64,000 bases of DNA, taken from contig OZ242212.1 of assembly GCA_965206355.1 (NCBI GenBank), forward strand, positions 620,001 to 684,000. The letters are read 5' to 3'. Both the position numbers and the translations under genes were made by a program. Source of the DNA: Spongiihabitans sp965206355 (GTDB taxonomy: Bacteria > Pseudomonadota > Gammaproteobacteria > Arenicellales > Poriferihabitantaceae). Shown here piece by piece: positions 51,690 through 59,889 of this stretch; the stretch's first letter is position 1, and each line of letters starts with the position of its first letter. The notes beneath the pieces are model-generated. The model did no database searches, was not told where the DNA came from, and worked only from the letters and a program-made list of their open reading frames with translations.

Positions 51690-52725
51690 ACACATCAAAA
51701 AAGCGTTAGTTCTAACCACCGCCACATTGTTTAGTGCTGGCGCATTTGCGCAGGGTGAATTATTTTTCTACAACTGGGTGGACTATACGCCACCTGCGCT
51801 GATCGACAAATTTGAACAGGAAACTGGCATTAAAGTCACCGTAGATACCTATGATACAAACGAAACCCTGTTGGCAAAACTAAAATCAGGTGCGACTGGT
51901 TATGATGTTGTTGTACCCACTCAACATTTTGTTACCATCATGATCGCCGAGAATATGCTGGAGAAAATTGATGTTAAAAACATGCCCAATTACGTGAATG
52001 TTGATGATCGCTGGAAAAACGCGGAATGGGACCCGAATCAGGACTTCTCGGCACCGTGGCAGATGGGTAACACGTCTTTTGCTATCAACATGGCAGGCTA
52101 CCCCGGAGAGGGCAACTCGCTTGGAGAATTCTTCGAACCCGATGAATCCATGCGCGGTAAAGTGCAGGTTTTTCGCACTCCTGATGAGGTTATTCCCTTG
52201 GCGCAGATGTATCTCGGTTTATCATTATGCAATGAAAGTCCTGAAGATATGAGAAAAGTCCAAGAATTGTTACTCAAGCAAAAACCTTTTGTGAAAACCT
52301 ATAATTCAGAGACAATGGTCGCCAACATCAGTAGCGGTGAAGTTGCCATGAGTAGCTTCTGGGATGGTTATTCCATGCGAACGCGCCTCAACAGCGGGTT
52401 AACAACACTAAAGTATGTCCACCCCAAAGAGGGAATGATCGGTTGGTTTGACAGCATGGTAGTCCCTAAAGGTGCGCCGAACAAAGCAAACGCCGAAAAA
52501 TTCATAAACTTTATGATGGATGCGGAAAATGGGGCTGAACTATCCAATTCTAACCGTTACGCATCGCCTCTGCGCGCAGATGTGGTCGGTGCTTATCTGG
52601 ACCCAGTGTTGAGTAGCGCTCCTGAACTCAATGTCGACCCTGCTGTACCTATCCATTTCAGTAAAACCTGTAGCAGCAAAGCGATTAAACTGGCTGATAA
52701 AGTTTGGACCAAGTTGCTGCAATAA
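51679..52725 (+). CDS. potD: polyamine-type ABC transporter substrate-binding protein (PotD/PotF-like)
   Basis: Periplasmic polyamine receptor. The 348-residue precursor has a signal peptide (KKALVLTTATLFSAGAFA, cleavage likely after AFA), then the family start GELFFYNWVDYTPPALIDKF near 26, YDTNETLLAKLKSGATGYDV near 55, and a ligand-site region AMSSFWDGYSMRTRL near 230 with PKEGMIGWFDSMVVPKGAPN near 255. It lies last in the operon and is followed by a rho-independent terminator. The acetylpolyamine amidohydrolase downstream suggests that acetylated polyamines may be among the ligands. Confidence 0.92.
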   Translation: MFIKHIKKALVLTTATLFSAGAFAQGELFFYNWVDYTPPALIDKFEQETGIKVTVDTYDTNETLLAKLKSGATGYDVVVPTQHFVTIMIAENMLEKIDVKNMPNYVNVDDRWKNAEWDPNQDFSAPWQMGNTSFAINMAGYPGEGNSLGEFFEPDESMRGKVQVFRTPDEVIPLAQMYLGLSLCNESPEDMRKVQELLLKQKPFVKTYNSETMVANISSGEVAMSSFWDGYSMRTRLNSGLTTLKYVHPKEGMIGWFDSMVVPKGAPNKANAEKFINFMMDAENGAELSNSNRYASPLRADVVGAYLDPVLSSAPELNVDPAVPIHFSKTCSSKAIKLADKVWTKLLQ

Positions 52726-52745
52726 TTTCTAAAGCGTAAGATATG

Positions 52746-52786
52746 AAAGGGCGGCTTTTAGCCGTCCTTTATTTTGTTTTTTGCTC
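52746..52786 (+). terminator. rho-independent terminator after the polyamine operon
   Basis: AAAGGGCGGCT-TTT-AGCCGTCCTTT forms an 11-bp stem with one G-T pair, then ATTTTGTTTTTT. It lies 20 bases past the binding-protein stop codon. Confidence 0.85.
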
Positions 52787-52963
52787 CTTCGATTTCCCGA
52801 GCACTTGGGTTCGCACGATAGGAGCACCACCGTGATAAATCGGTTAGCGGGTATTCTCTAATCGACCAAAATTTGAAGGTGCCAAAATCTTTGAAACTGC
52901 AAGACCATGCTAATGGCGACGGGACAACCAACTGGATAACATAACAATCACGGAGAATTTTAA

Positions 52964-53992
52964 ATGCTGACCGTATATAGCCCAGATCATATTTTGCGTG
53001 ATGCCAAGACCGAGTTGTACGGTGGCGAATTGGTTCGGCCATTTGAATGTCCGCAGCGGGTTCAATATGTGCTTGATCGAATCCATAGTGTTGGATTGGG
53101 GCGCGTCATTCCGCCCGAGAATTTCGGTATCAAGCCTATCCACAGAATCCATGATGCCGAATTCATTGAATTCCTGCAAACCTGCTGGGCGCAGTGGAAA
53201 GCTGAAGGATTCAATGGCGAAGCTATCCCGACATGCGTTCCGGCGCGTGGCATGCAACAACGGCTTCCAAAACATATTGATGGCAAGCTGGGCTACTATG
53301 CGATGGCCATGGAAACCTCTTTCAGCGAAGGCACTTGGGGTGCTGCTCAAACCAGCGTCAATGTTGCACTGACCGCACAGGCACAATTGAGTCAGGGTAT
53401 GGATTCCGTTTTTGCCCTGTGCCGTCCACCCGGACATCATGCCGCTAGTGATTTATACGGTGGCTACTGCTTTATCAACAATGCAGCGGTAAGTGCCCAG
53501 GCGATGCTTGACCAAGGTGCCGAACGTGTCGCTATTCTCGATCTGGATTTTCATCACGGCAATGGCACTCAATCAATATTTTTTGATCGAGCCGATGTGT
53601 TGTTCGCATCACTGCATGGACATCCCGAAGATGCGTTCCCTCATTTTCTCGGCTACCCCGACGAAACCGGTGAATCGGATGGCGAGGGTTACAACCATAA
53701 TTACCCGTTACGACCAAATACCCCATATGAAGTTTGGCGTGAAGCCCTACAGGATGCCTGTAAAAAAATCAAAGAATACGCTCCAGATGCGCTGGTGATA
53801 TCCTTGGGAGTCGATACTTTTGAAGGCGATCCGATTTCATTTTTCAAGTTAAAAAGCGATGACTTCACACATTATGGCGCCATAATTGCCGGCCTTGGTC
53901 TACCCACTTTGTTCGTCATGGAAGGGGGCTATGCGGTAGAGGAAATCGGCATCAATACGGTAAATGTGCTGATCGGATTTGAGGGCGGATAA
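52964..53992 (+). CDS. aphA: acetylpolyamine amidohydrolase (histone-deacetylase family)
   Basis: Zinc-dependent deacetylase expected to convert N-acetylputrescine or related acetylpolyamines to free polyamines. The 342-residue length and catalytic spacing match the Mycoplana ramosa enzyme (from memory): RPPGHHA with His158/His159, metal ligands in LDLDFHHGNGTQ (Asp194, His196) and LGVDTFEGDP (Asp283), and the transition-state Tyr322 in MEGGYAVEEIG. The YCFINNAAVSAQAML block is also typical. It follows the polyamine importer by 240 bases after a terminator, so it has its own promoter but belongs functionally to the same cluster. Confidence 0.88.
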   Translation: MLTVYSPDHILRDAKTELYGGELVRPFECPQRVQYVLDRIHSVGLGRVIPPENFGIKPIHRIHDAEFIEFLQTCWAQWKAEGFNGEAIPTCVPARGMQQRLPKHIDGKLGYYAMAMETSFSEGTWGAAQTSVNVALTAQAQLSQGMDSVFALCRPPGHHAASDLYGGYCFINNAAVSAQAMLDQGAERVAILDLDFHHGNGTQSIFFDRADVLFASLHGHPEDAFPHFLGYPDETGESDGEGYNHNYPLRPNTPYEVWREALQDACKKIKEYAPDALVISLGVDTFEGDPISFFKLKSDDFTHYGAIIAGLGLPTLFVMEGGYAVEEIGINTVNVLIGFEGG

Positions 53993-54135
53993 AATTGACT
54001 TTATTTTACATGGATGGCAAAGGGGATGGTTGTGCCAAAATTATGAGCGGACTCTAAATTATCAGACATGGAAGGTATAGGTGTGTTTGATTCACCTGTT
54101 CATATTATTTCAGAATGATTACTTTCCTTTTAATG

Positions 54136-54236
54136 GAGACCTTTGCACGAAAGCCATTTCACCTCCATGCTGCGTTAAAAATGGTCTCACTCGGTCATTT
54201 ATAAGCATAAACTCCCTTATTCCGTGCAAAGGTCTT
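54136..54236 (-). mobile_element. MITE copy 12 (101 bp, degenerate)
   Basis: Reverse-oriented; one terminal base is changed (GGTCTT instead of GGTCTC). Duplication taatg at 54131-54135 and 54237-54241. It lacks the same 38-bp block as copy 1. Confidence 0.88.
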
Positions 54237-54347
54237 TAATGGTAATGCGTCACCAATATCCAGGAAGTCCAGTTCCCGAGCATAGCGATGTCCAGCATAG
54301 GTAGCCCAGGCAATGGGTTGGGGTATTAGCATCACCGATAACTTTAA

Positions 54348-54506
54348 ACCGTAGTCGGCGAAGCGGTTTCAGAAGCCCTTGAGGAAGCGCTGATTACCCG
54401 CAATAAAAACACCCTTTATCATGTCGAAAACAATATCCCGGTTATGCTTGAAGCTCAGGGTATCGCAACCCGCCAAATAGCGGGCGGGTTGCGTCGCTCC
54501 GACTAA
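54348..54506 (+). pseudogene. C-terminal fragment of an unidentified protein
   Basis: After an in-frame stop, the frame VVGEAVSEALEEALITRNKN then continuing to GIATRQIAGGLRRSD runs to a TAA at 54506. Upstream, another register gives SITDNFKP before a stop, suggesting a broken gene. No family was recognised. It contains an 11-bp perfect hairpin at 54464-54493. The rest of the 540-base gap between the amidohydrolase and rhomboid genes holds only MITE copy 12. Confidence 0.35.
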
Positions 54507-54535
54507 TACCCTGTTTACTGTCTGGTGCTAATGAA

Positions 54536-55141
54536 TCAAGGTGATTTTGCAGCTACCCGCACCACTGCAGATACGATTAAGGCACTGACTATGCCGCTGA
54601 GCAGGCCTGTGCTATGTGCCGTGTTGGCGATATCCAGCCCAAACAGTTTTTCGAGTATTCCCGACCAGCAAAGTAAAAACCAGCCCAACATCAATTTAAT
54701 GATTGCCGGGTTCAGACGTACTCCGAAAGCCGGATTGCTCATGCCCTGTATCCAGACATAGCCGAAATAGCCATAAATAACCCCAGACATGCCGCCAAAC
54801 ATGGGGCCAGAAACAAAATACTGCGCCAGATTAGAGACGACACTAACCACCAATGTCAGCAACCCTAACATTGCCATTCCCTGCCGCCATTCAATCAGCC
54901 GCCCCAGCTCCCAGATCCATAACATATTGAAAACAATGTGAAAAATACTGAAGTGCAGAAACATCGGGGTAAACAAACGCCAGTATTGACCGTCAAAAAT
55001 TTCCGGCAACATCGGTCTAATGTATTCAGAAATGAGTAACGGCGCAATGATGCTTTGCGGGCTAATCAGATTCATCAGTAAATACACCAGTACCGATACC
55101 GTGAGTATAGCCATAGTCAGTGGCGGACGCTTGGGCATCAT
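54536..55141 (-). CDS. rhomboid-family intramembrane serine protease
   Basis: Cleaves membrane-anchored substrates within the bilayer. The 201-residue protein has about six spans with the family landmarks: FTPMFLHFSIFHIVFNMLWI (His and Asn of the oxyanion region) near 59-78, the nucleophile GGMSGVIYGYFGY (Ser near 119) and the catalytic His in TAHSTGLLSG near 177. It starts at the ATG overlapping the stop of the next upstream gene (55138). Substrates are unknown. It resembles the short bacterial six-span type rather than the N-terminally extended GlpG. Confidence 0.9.
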   Translation of the reverse strand: MMPKRPPLTMAILTVSVLVYLLMNLISPQSIIAPLLISEYIRPMLPEIFDGQYWRLFTPMFLHFSIFHIVFNMLWIWELGRLIEWRQGMAMLGLLTLVVSVVSNLAQYFVSGPMFGGMSGVIYGYFGYVWIQGMSNPAFGVRLNPAIIKLMLGWFLLCWSGILEKLFGLDIANTAHSTGLLSGIVSALIVSAVVRVAAKSP

Positions 55142-55530
55142 CGCTGCATCTCAATACGATCACTGTCGCCCAGCACCACCTGCCTGCCATCCAGTGTCAC
55201 GAAATGTCTGCCCTTGATGGATTTCTGTCTGGCTTGATAGAGCGTACTCGCACCGTCTTCGGCAATCACCCGAATAGTGATAATTCGATTGTCAGATTGG
55301 TAGTTGATAACAAAAAGGCTAATGGATATCGCCAGCAGAACACCAAGAATAATATAAGCAACAGTACGGGTGGACAATGACCGCGACTCACTAATCGGCT
55401 CGGGGGCTTGTTGTGGGGCTTGGTTAGGTGAGCGGTTGGTCGATGAGGTGTTGGGGTTGCTACGTCTGTTAGCAAAAACCAGTGCCACCACGACAATCAC
55501 CACCAGCGTCAATAAAATCTTGCTCAGCAT
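55138..55530 (-). CDS. hypothetical membrane protein, two spans
   Basis: Not recognised. The 130-residue protein has an N-terminal span (LLTLVVIVVVALVFANR), a 35-residue Pro/Gln/Ser-rich linker, a second span (VAYIILGVLLAISISLFV) and a C-terminal domain of about 50 residues with IRVIAEDGASTLYQARQKSI and HFVTLDGRQVVLGDSDRIEM, which looks like a small soluble beta domain. It overlaps the rhomboid gene start by four bases and follows ycgL closely, so the three probably form one operon. The position makes a helper or substrate of the rhomboid conceivable, but there is no direct evidence. Confidence 0.65.
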   Translation of the reverse strand: MLSKILLTLVVIVVVALVFANRRSNPNTSSTNRSPNQAPQQAPEPISESRSLSTRTVAYIILGVLLAISISLFVINYQSDNRIITIRVIAEDGASTLYQARQKSIKGRHFVTLDGRQVVLGDSDRIEMQR

Positions 55531-55534
55531 ACCC

Positions 55535-55789
55535 TTAGGCTATGCTTTTTGACACATAATCGCCCGGCGGTAATTGCAGATAATAACCGGCAATATCGAG
55601 CTGACGCATCACCTCCTCGACCTCGGCATGATGCAGATGGCGTTCTTTGGTTAGCGTTATATCCAGCACAAAAACCAGTTCGCCGAGCAACTGTAAAAGA
55701 GCTTGTGGGACACGCTCAAAATTATCTTTGGCAGTGAGGTAAAGATAGGTGTTTTGTTTGCGGACACCTTTGTATATCCAAGTATGCAT
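55535..55789 (-). CDS. ycgL: YcgL-domain protein
   Basis: Small cytosolic protein of the YcgL family, conserved in gammaproteobacteria with no settled function. From the ATG at 55789 the 84-residue product reads WIYKGVRKQNTYLYLTAKDN near 3-22, FERVPQALLQLLG and ends with AGYYLQLPPGDYV near 65-78, the family signature. A start at 55876 would add 29 non-conserved residues. It leads the probable ycgL/membrane-protein/rhomboid operon on the minus strand. Confidence 0.82.
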   Translation of the reverse strand: MHTWIYKGVRKQNTYLYLTAKDNFERVPQALLQLLGELVFVLDITLTKERHLHHAEVEEVMRQLDIAGYYLQLPPGDYVSKSIA

Positions 55790-55929
55790 AAGTGCGATTC
55801 TACCTGAGAACACCCTTCTGCGTGATCGCAAACACCACGAAAAACCCATTATTCGATAGTCCTTTGTTTTTTTCATAACCTTGGATACACTTTGTTCTAC
55901 CCTTTATTTTCCCCGCTATTATCAAGGCG

Positions 55930-56173
55930 CATCAAGTCGCGCTTGTCTTCGTATGTTCTGGCAGATGGGTGGCAATATCAGGAAAAATAACCAACAGGAC
56001 GACCATCAACCTAAATGGTTTAACAACAACCCCACCCGAATATGCGCCTTACTATTGAGCGCGTAGGCAAGGGCAAAGAAAGTGGATTCTGCCATGCAAT
56101 AGCCCGCATAATTGATCGCGCCGATGAAGATACCGCCGCCTCAGCGCAACACCATCTGCGCGATAATAATGAG
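55930..56173 (-). pseudogene. dctQ: dctQ (TRAP small permease) remnant, distal part with repeat copy A
   Basis: On the minus strand the frame reads GAINYAGYCMAESTFFALAY, KAHIRVGLLLNHLG and then breaks, matching the central part of a TRAP small permease. The first 144 bases (56030-56173) are repeated at 58221-58364. An in-frame TGA just before GGIFIGA is present in both copies, so the gene was dead before duplication. Confidence 0.72.
56030..56173. repeat. 144-bp direct repeat, copy A (dctQ fragment)
   Basis: Nearly identical to 58221-58364 (one mismatch near 56141). It borders the left end of the IS481-type element, with the other copy bordering the right end of the 2-kb insert. Confidence 0.93.
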
Positions 56174-57222
56174 TGTCTGGGTTCAGATAGAAGTGAGACT
56201 TCTTAAAGTGTAAAAATCGGGTAGTCTGTGAGTTGTTAAATCCACAGGAGACTACCCGATGCAGATCAAAAGCCTGCGAATAAAATCATACAAGAGTTGG
56301 CCCATTAATGATACCTCTAGCGCAGAGGCTATCAAACGTTTAAAGAAGCTGGAACTCTACGATCAGTTCAAGACCGAAGGCTGTTCAAGTGCGACCTGCT
56401 TAATAGCCATAGACTGGTCTAAAGCCACCTATTACCGTTGGCGATCACGCTATCAACAGCAGGAGCAACAAGTTCAACACCTCAGGTTACGCTTTCCCTT
56501 GTGGGGTAAGCGCAAAATCTGGAAAGTGCTGAGCCGTGATCAGGGTTTTACACTGAGCATCAGCACTGTGGGTCGCATACTGAAAAAGCTGCTCCGACTG
56601 AACCGCATTAAGCCCGTCGCCTTCTACTTTGGACAAATAAAGCCAAAACGTCGTCGTCCGTTTAAGCACCACGCCAGGCGCTGGAAATACAGCATGAACG
56701 CCAGGCAGCCTGGCGAGCTAATGCAGGTTGATCCTATGAGTGTCAGCTTTACCGAAGGCTTTGCTCTCAAACAGTTTAAAGCCACCTGCCTGGTCACTGG
56801 TACCACCATCATGCGCACCTACAGTAGCGCCAGCAGCCGCAATGCTAGGCGTTTCCTTGACTATCTGATCGCACAGCTACCTTACGCTCTGTTCTCTGTT
56901 CAGGTGGATGGCGGCAGTGAGTTCAGGGATGAGTTTGAATCGGCTTGCAAGGCTCTGGGCATACCCCTGTTCGTGCTACCACCCAGAAAGCCCAAATGGA
57001 ACGGCTGTGTTGAGCGAGCCAACGGTACAACACGTTATGAGTTCTATCCGTTTTACGAGGGCAGTTTGACGGTTGCTGCGGTGAATAAAGCGTTGGCGGA
57101 CTATCAACAATACTACAATCATTATCGACCCCATGATGGGGTAGGTTTAGAAACACCAATAAGTTATTATCAGAAACTCGTACAGGCAACCTGATTTGTC
57201 TCACAGCTACTGAACCCGGACA
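56174..57222 (+). mobile_element. IS481-type insertion sequence (1049 bp)
   Basis: Imperfect terminal repeats: left TGTCTGGGTTCAG, right (inverted) TGTCCGGGTTCAG, with extended similarity through GTGAGAC. It encodes one transposase. No simple target duplication is seen; the left flank is the dctQ repeat and the right flank is an acyltransferase fragment, so the two flanks come from different sites. Confidence 0.85.
56259..57194 (+). CDS. IS481-family DDE transposase
   Basis: The 311-residue protein has an N-terminal helix-turn-helix region (CSSATCLIAIDWSKATYYRW), a second helical block (WGKRKIWKVLSRDQGFTLSI) and an rve integrase core: Asp in ELMQVDPMSVSF near 152, Asp in VQVDGGSEFRDEF near 215, and Glu in WNGCVERANGTTRYEFYPFY near 253. 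The tail YYNHYRPHDGVGLETPISYY is typical of IS481/IS3-like enzymes. It appears intact and capable of transposition. Confidence 0.88.
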   Translation: MQIKSLRIKSYKSWPINDTSSAEAIKRLKKLELYDQFKTEGCSSATCLIAIDWSKATYYRWRSRYQQQEQQVQHLRLRFPLWGKRKIWKVLSRDQGFTLSISTVGRILKKLLRLNRIKPVAFYFGQIKPKRRRPFKHHARRWKYSMNARQPGELMQVDPMSVSFTEGFALKQFKATCLVTGTTIMRTYSSASSRNARRFLDYLIAQLPYALFSVQVDGGSEFRDEFESACKALGIPLFVLPPRKPKWNGCVERANGTTRYEFYPFYEGSLTVAAVNKALADYQQYYNHYRPHDGVGLETPISYYQKLVQAT

Positions 57223-57399
57223 CCTAGACACCCTATAATAGGAAATAACACCAAAATTGGTTCTTTTTCTAAGATATTTGGGAAAATACATATAGGAGAC
57301 AATGTGTTCATAGGAGCAGATTGCACAATAACTGAAGATGTAATGTCAAACAGCAGAGTTGTAAACAAGCAATCTAATCATGGTAACAATATTTTATAA
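57223..57399 (+). pseudogene. hexapeptide-repeat acyltransferase C-terminal fragment
   Basis: Directly at the right edge of the IS, the frame reads PIIGNNTKIGSFSKIFGKIH, IGDNVFIGADCTITEDV to a TAA. The I-G-x-x-x-x hexads indicate a left-handed beta-helix acetyltransferase, such as a serine acetyltransferase-like enzyme. The N-terminal part is missing, replaced by the IS. Base composition is AT-rich like the next gene, so both came as one foreign piece. Confidence 0.75.
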
Positions 57400-57410
57400 T
57401 AGGCTTAGTT

Positions 57411-58190
57411 ATGAGGAAAACAAATAAACTTTATTATTCACATCAGCATGTGAAAGAAATTCAAGCTAAAATAGTTAATATATACAAGAAATCTAAAACT
57501 ATTGAGCTAGATAGAACTATTGCTTATCCAGAAGGAGGTGGTCAGGAGTCTGACAAATGTTTTATTGAGCATATTAAAACAGGGAATATTTTTCCAATTG
57601 AACATGTAAAAAGAATTTATGGTCGAGATATAAAAATCAACGAATCTCACTATGTAAATGTAGATGGTATTATTTTACACCAAATCTCTCGTGAGAATGA
57701 TTTATCACTTGATAAAATTGACGAAGGAGACACAGTAAAAATTGAGATAAATACGCTGTTGAGGGAAAAACTGACAACATCTCATAGTGCTTCCCATTTG
57801 CTATATGTTGCAATAAAAAAAATCAGGAATGATGCTATAGCAGGAACAATTGGCTGCCATATTAAAGAAGGGCAAGCACGATTTGATTTTAGAGTTGATC
57901 ATCGTTTTTCTGAACAAGAAATAAAAAACATTGAAGCCGTATCAAACGAATTTATTCAGAACGATTACAAAATAAGGGTGTATCCAAGCGAAAAACATCC
58001 TGATGCAAGGTTTTGGGAGTGTCAAAACAATATTATTCCCTGTGGTGGTACTCACCTCAAAAAGACGGGTACAATTGGTTTTTTGAAAGTTAAGAGAAAA
58101 AATATAGGGAAAGGTAAAGAGCGCATTATCTGCATACTTGAAAATCCATCTTATAATATTGAACAGTATGTAGGGTCTCCTGACCTATGA
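57411..58190 (+). CDS. AlaX-like alanyl-tRNA editing protein
   Basis: Free-standing relative of the AlaRS editing domain, which hydrolyses Ser-tRNA(Ala) or Gly-tRNA(Ala). The 259-residue protein has an N-terminal barrel with DRTIAYPEGGGQESD near 36, the zinc motif TSHSASHLL (HxxxH) near 125 and the second motif IPCGGTHLKKTG (Cys/His) near 214. The gene is distinctly AT-rich compared with its neighbours and follows an acyltransferase fragment inside an insert between direct repeats, pointing to horizontal gain. Some AlaX-like proteins accompany biosynthetic clusters; the partner genes are gone here. Confidence 0.85.
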   Translation: MRKTNKLYYSHQHVKEIQAKIVNIYKKSKTIELDRTIAYPEGGGQESDKCFIEHIKTGNIFPIEHVKRIYGRDIKINESHYVNVDGIILHQISRENDLSLDKIDEGDTVKIEINTLLREKLTTSHSASHLLYVAIKKIRNDAIAGTIGCHIKEGQARFDFRVDHRFSEQEIKNIEAVSNEFIQNDYKIRVYPSEKHPDARFWECQNNIIPCGGTHLKKTGTIGFLKVKRKNIGKGKERIICILENPSYNIEQYVGSPDL

Positions 58191-58214
58191 GTACCTTAGT
58201 AAAGCTACCTAGTG

Positions 58215-58405
58215 ATCTGCCCCCACCCGAATATGCGCCTTACTATTGAGCGCGTAGGCAAGGGCAAAGAAAGTGGATTCTGCCATGCAATAGCCCGCAT
58301 AATTGATCGCGCCGATGAAGATACCGCCGACTCAGCGCAACACCATCTGCGCGATAATAATGAGCAGAAACAGCGCCGCCACAAAACCACTTAATTGGTA
58401 ATAGC
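58215..58405 (-). pseudogene. dctQ: dctQ (TRAP small permease) remnant, proximal part with repeat copy B
   Basis: The minus strand reads AALFLLIIIAQMVLR, a TGA, then GGIFIGAINYAGYCMAESTF and on to HIRVGA, matching TRAP small permeases, before similarity ends at the insert border. It lies just downstream of dctP, the expected operon position. The inserted 2 kb separates it from the distal part at 55930-56173; no dctM gene remains. Confidence 0.72.
58221..58364. repeat. 144-bp direct repeat, copy B (dctQ fragment)
   Basis: Partner of 56030-56173. The segment between the two copies is 2047 bases long and carries the IS481-type element, an acyltransferase fragment and the AlaX-like gene. Confidence 0.93.
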
Positions 58406-58511
58406 ATCCAACGCTTTTCTCAGCGGATGAGGCGTTTTTGGCACTAATCCTGATTGTTGTGAGGGTGCGGGCATCACTCGCTATGGCAGGCGCACATCCT
58501 GTCAATGCTGA

Positions 58512-59504
58512 TTATCGCGTCTTAAAATCATTGACGATAGCTTGACCTTGCGTCCCCGCTTTCCTAATCCATGATGCAGTCATCGCCGCACCAATCTGTT
58601 TAAGCTCCGCCGCCAGTTGTTCGCCGGCGGATTGTACTTTCATACCGTTTGCAGCGAGTTGCGCCGAATGCCAGTTCATCAGTTGTTCAGATTTTGCGGT
58701 ACCGGCAATCTCTGCCATCAGTGCCACGCCGCTGACGATATTTCGGGTTGCTTGATCGAGTGCGTTCCATGCCGTTTTGTTGACAAAAACATAATTTCTC
58801 GGCATCCATCCCTGCACATCATAGAAATAGCCCAGATGCTCCCAGACCTTGCGGTCATAACCGGTGCTACTGGAAGAAACAAACGCTTCGGCGACACCAG
58901 TTACCAATGCCTGCACCAGTTCTGCCGCCTCAATCTGAACCGGGTTCATACCCATCAGCTCCGCCAATTGGTTAGTTGCGGCGTTATAGCTGCGAAACTT
59001 AATGCCCTTGACATCGGCTATGCTGTCAACCGCCTTATTGAAATAAAATCCCTGCGCTGGCCACGGCACCGAATACAGTAAAATCAGATTTTGTTGCTGT
59101 AGCAGTTTGTTGAGTTTCGGCTTGATGACTTTCCACAAGGCGGTGGATTCCGCATAGGAAGTCGCCAGAAAGGGAATGCTATCAGCACCAAACAAGGCGT
59201 TTTCGTTTTCGTGAGCCGAAAGCAATCGTTCACCCACTGACACTTGTCCGGTCTGTACCGCGTGTTTAATTTCATTGCCCTTGAACAGCGAGCCACCACC
59301 GTGAATAATAATCTCAAGTTTGCCACCAGTTGCCAGCTTGACGGCTTCGGCAAAGGCTTTAGCGTTTTGGGTATGAAAGTTACTGTCCGAATATGCCATT
59401 GGCATATCCCATTTTTCGGCATGCGCGATGCTCACCAAAATCATCGAGGTTAAAACCATTAACGCGAAAATCGCAGAGATATGTTTTAAGTTTGTATGAC
59501 GCAT
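58512..59504 (-). CDS. dctP: TRAP transporter substrate-binding protein (DctP-like)
   Basis: Periplasmic receptor of a TRAP-type uptake system for organic acids or similar anions. The 330-residue precursor has a signal peptide (IFALMVLTSMILVSIAHA, cleavage near residue 26), then WDMPMAYSDSNFHTQNAKAF, HAVQTGQVSVGERLLSAHEN, KGIKFRSYNAATNQLAELMG (conserved Arg binding the ligand carboxylate) and AWNALDQATRNIV. The ATG at 59504 has AGGAAAA upstream; the ORF is open to 59696 but without signal features. Both membrane subunits are missing or broken here, so the protein is orphaned unless it serves another TRAP system. Confidence 0.9.
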   Translation of the reverse strand: MRHTNLKHISAIFALMVLTSMILVSIAHAEKWDMPMAYSDSNFHTQNAKAFAEAVKLATGGKLEIIIHGGGSLFKGNEIKHAVQTGQVSVGERLLSAHENENALFGADSIPFLATSYAESTALWKVIKPKLNKLLQQQNLILLYSVPWPAQGFYFNKAVDSIADVKGIKFRSYNAATNQLAELMGMNPVQIEAAELVQALVTGVAEAFVSSSSTGYDRKVWEHLGYFYDVQGWMPRNYVFVNKTAWNALDQATRNIVSGVALMAEIAGTAKSEQLMNWHSAQLAANGMKVQSAGEQLAAELKQIGAAMTASWIRKAGTQGQAIVNDFKTR

Positions 59505-59889
59505 ATTTGTTTTCCTGATTGGATTGTGATGGTGACCTCCGGAGCAGTCATTGCGACGAGCCGCCGACCGTGCCAGTAGTGCCACGATACGCGGCTTCCG
59601 TCTGGAAAAAGGAGAACTATTAATGTTTTTTGCAGAAACAGAGCTATTATGACTGAACAAGAAAGATAGCATATTTACCGCATAAACAGACAACAAAATT
59701 CATTAACACACATTGCCCACAATATAGACAGAATGCTCAACCGGCGCTCGTCAACTTAAACACCATGCGTAACAGCACCGCGTCGTTTGGCAGCATGGGT
59801 TGTGGATTCGCGTCGCTAAAAACACTGCTTTTTTTGTCTCAGTTATGCTTTAATCCAGACAACATAACTATCCGAGTCAGTATAAAATT
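59505..59889. other. gene-free stretch between divergent dctP and ridA
   Basis: About 385 bases with no recognisable gene or repeat. Promoters for both flanking genes must lie here; a TATAAA hexamer at about 59880 precedes ridA closely. Confidence 0.45.
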
